Shown in pieces: positions 62,199 to 64,000 of a stretch of 64,000 nt of DNA. Under the pieces are notes generated by a model. That model searched no databases. It was not told the origin of the DNA and saw only the letters and a program-made list of their open reading frames with translations. The position numbers were made by a program, and so were the translations under genes. The first letter of the stretch is position 1. Each line of letters begins with the position of its first letter. The stretch comes from Geosiphon pyriformis. Lineage: Eukaryota; Glomeromycota; Glomeromycetes; Archaeosporales; Geosiphonaceae. The stretch covers positions 220,151 through 284,150 of the forward strand of contig JAAOMT010000599.1 in NCBI GenBank assembly GCA_016748015.1, read 5' to 3'.

Positions 62199-63608
62199 CT
62201 GATATACAGATTAGCTTTATATGTAAAAATTGAGGTATTCTTAGATTTTTTGATTGAATTTTTAATCTTGAAATGAGATGAACCGGAGCAATATCAATGG
62301 GAAAATTTTCCAAATTCGGAACTCATTATATTTCCAAATCTCTCCCACCTTTTGTTGAAGATCCACTCATTATAGTAACTTCCATGTTTTTTTTAAGGAT
62401 GGAATGTTTTTAAATATTCTATTTAAAAAATGATCCAAATTTGAGCGGGAATCTGGAGTATTTATATTTTCCGAGTTCTAATCAGCAGATCAGCCTATCA
62501 TTAGAATCTTGAGACAACTACAATATGGAACAATTGATTTTTGGGAATTATTATTTTTATGAAAAATTAGTTAAATTGAATAAAAATTTAGATATAAAAT
62601 CTTTAAGAATAAGTTTATTCAAAGATTATTATTTTTTTTTTAAAAAAATATCTTAATGTTTTTTCTTGTGGATTTATTTTAAAATAACAAAAATATATAT
62701 ATAATTGAAATGACAATTATAAAAATTTCATTGATATTTTTTATCATGAAAAATTTTTACAAATGCGTCACATTTAAAAAATTTTTAAATTACATTTTTC
62801 TTTAATTATACAAATAAATAAGGTTACTTTAAAAATTATTTTCATTTAAATTTAAGTAATTATTAATAGTATTAAATTAAAAAATATTCACTCCAAAAGC
62901 AAAATGTCTTACACTTTATCTTTTAAATAAATAAAATAAAAGATTTTAATATTTCCTTTATTTTAAAGAAAATTTGAAATCATTCACCGTTATAGATATT
63001 TTCATTAAGCATATAAATTTTTTTGTGAAATAGATACAATGATTAAAAATTATGAATTATAAATAATCAGTTTTACAATAATACCCTATTAATCTTATGT
63101 TCTTATTTCTAATTTAGTACTCCCTTTTTACTTTTGTAAATTTATTTTTTAATTATCATCGATAAAGACATACATGTTAAAAACAAAATCTGTGGATACG
63201 TTTGGATCCAATAAAAATATTCCAATTTCTTTAATTGAATTATTTTTACTCTCCGAGATAGAGCTTTATTAAACTTTTAAACTTTCAATGGATTATAATT
63301 CTGAATTTCAAAGAAATAAAAATTTTCAGGTTTGAACTACCATATCAGATTTTGGATTTCATTTAATAGCATAAGTTCAATATGTAAGATACAGAAAAAA
63401 TAAGAATTCTCATTTGAAATTAATAAAGAAAAAACTTTTTTCTCCCACTAATTTTAGTAGGGTTTGTCTCTTATAATATTAAAATTTTTTGAGGTTAACA
63501 TTGTTAGGTGTTTGCACCTTATAAAGCCACATCATATTTACTGATATATGATCGTAAAAATAAGTTTTCCATGAATTTTTTCAACCAACTCATTATATGG
63601 TATGATAC
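62199..63608. other. AT-rich DNA before the terminal gap
   Basis: The first 350 bases have mixed composition and may contain upstream exons of the Integrator-14-like gene that I could not resolve. The rest is AT-rich with no visible gene. Confidence 0.4.
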
Positions 63609-64000
63609 NNNNNNNNNNNNNNNNNNNNNNNNNNNNNNNNNNNNNNNNNNNNNNNNNNNNNNNNNNNNNNNNNNNNNNNNNNNNNNNNNNNNNNNNNNNN
63701 NNNNNNNNNNNNNNNNNNNNNNNNNNNNNNNNNNNNNNNNNNNNNNNNNNNNNNNNNNNNNNNNNNNNNNNNNNNNNNNNNNNNNNNNNNNNNNNNNNNN
63801 NNNNNNNNNNNNNNNNNNNNNNNNNNNNNNNNNNNNNNNNNNNNNNNNNNNNNNNNNNNNNNNNNNNNNNNNNNNNNNNNNNNNNNNNNNNNNNNNNNNN
63901 NNNNNNNNNNNNNNNNNNNNNNNNNNNNNNNNNNNNNNNNNNNNNNNNNNNNNNNNNNNNNNNNNNNNNNNNNNNNNNNNNNNNNNNNNNNNNNNNNNNN
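63609..64000. other. Assembly gap (Ns) to window end
   Basis: 392 unknown bases run to the window end. The missing 5' exons of the neighbouring minus-strand gene may lie here or beyond. Confidence 0.98.

Noticed and set aside
1-64000. tRNA, rRNA or other structural RNA genes
   Set aside because: I scanned for T-loop-like and conserved rRNA segments and saw none convincing. A covariance-model search would be needed to exclude them.

Overview
The window reads as nuclear DNA of an early-diverging filamentous fungus, most likely an arbuscular mycorrhizal fungus (Glomeromycotina, Rhizophagus-like). The grounds are very low GC, genes split by many short GT-AG introns, fungal markers (class IV chitin synthase, chitinase, fungal sulfite reductase beta subunit), and LINE and MULE families of the kind I associate with Rhizophagus. 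The species is an inference.

Left arm (1-12.9 kb): one LINE family appears three times in the same orientation. An old AT-decayed copy is cut by the window edge (1-2341). A nearly full-length, younger but dead copy lies at 2.58-9.39 kb, with ORF1 and ORF2 joined by an ATGA overlap. An old 5'-truncated copy lies at about 10.1-11.46 kb. All three end in the same A-rich pentanucleotide tail.

Gene-dense core (12.9-41 kb): mitochondrial S-adenosylmethionine carrier (+), RNA polymerase III subunit RPC3/RPC82 (+), a YML020W-like alpha/beta hydrolase (-, interrupted by an assembly artefact), sulfite reductase beta subunit MET5 (+), a membrane-anchored GH18 chitinase (+), chaperonin subunit CCT3 (-), mitochondrial tRNA 2-thiouridylase MTU1 (+, head to head with CCT3), and a maltose/galactoside-type O-acetyltransferase (-). 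Exon chains were built by hand from splice signals, reading-phase continuity and family motifs.

AT-rich desert (41-50.6 kb): decayed transposon DNA, including a recognisable MULE DNA-transposon fossil on the minus strand, further copies of its upstream repeat, and an isolated GC-richer hairpin near 47.07 kb. Right arm (50.6-64 kb): exopolyphosphatase PPX1 (+), more decayed repeats including another LINE 3' end, a class IV chitin synthase (+), and a multi-exon minus-strand gene whose product resembles Integrator subunit 14. The window ends in a 392-base N gap.

The genes are mostly unrelated housekeeping loci. Loose themes are sulfur and methyl metabolism (MET5, SAM carrier, MTU1) and chitin (synthase, chitinase). 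I found no clear new defence or mobile system. The most unusual items are the Integrator-14-like gene, the coupled LINE ORFs, the hairpin and the false duplication.
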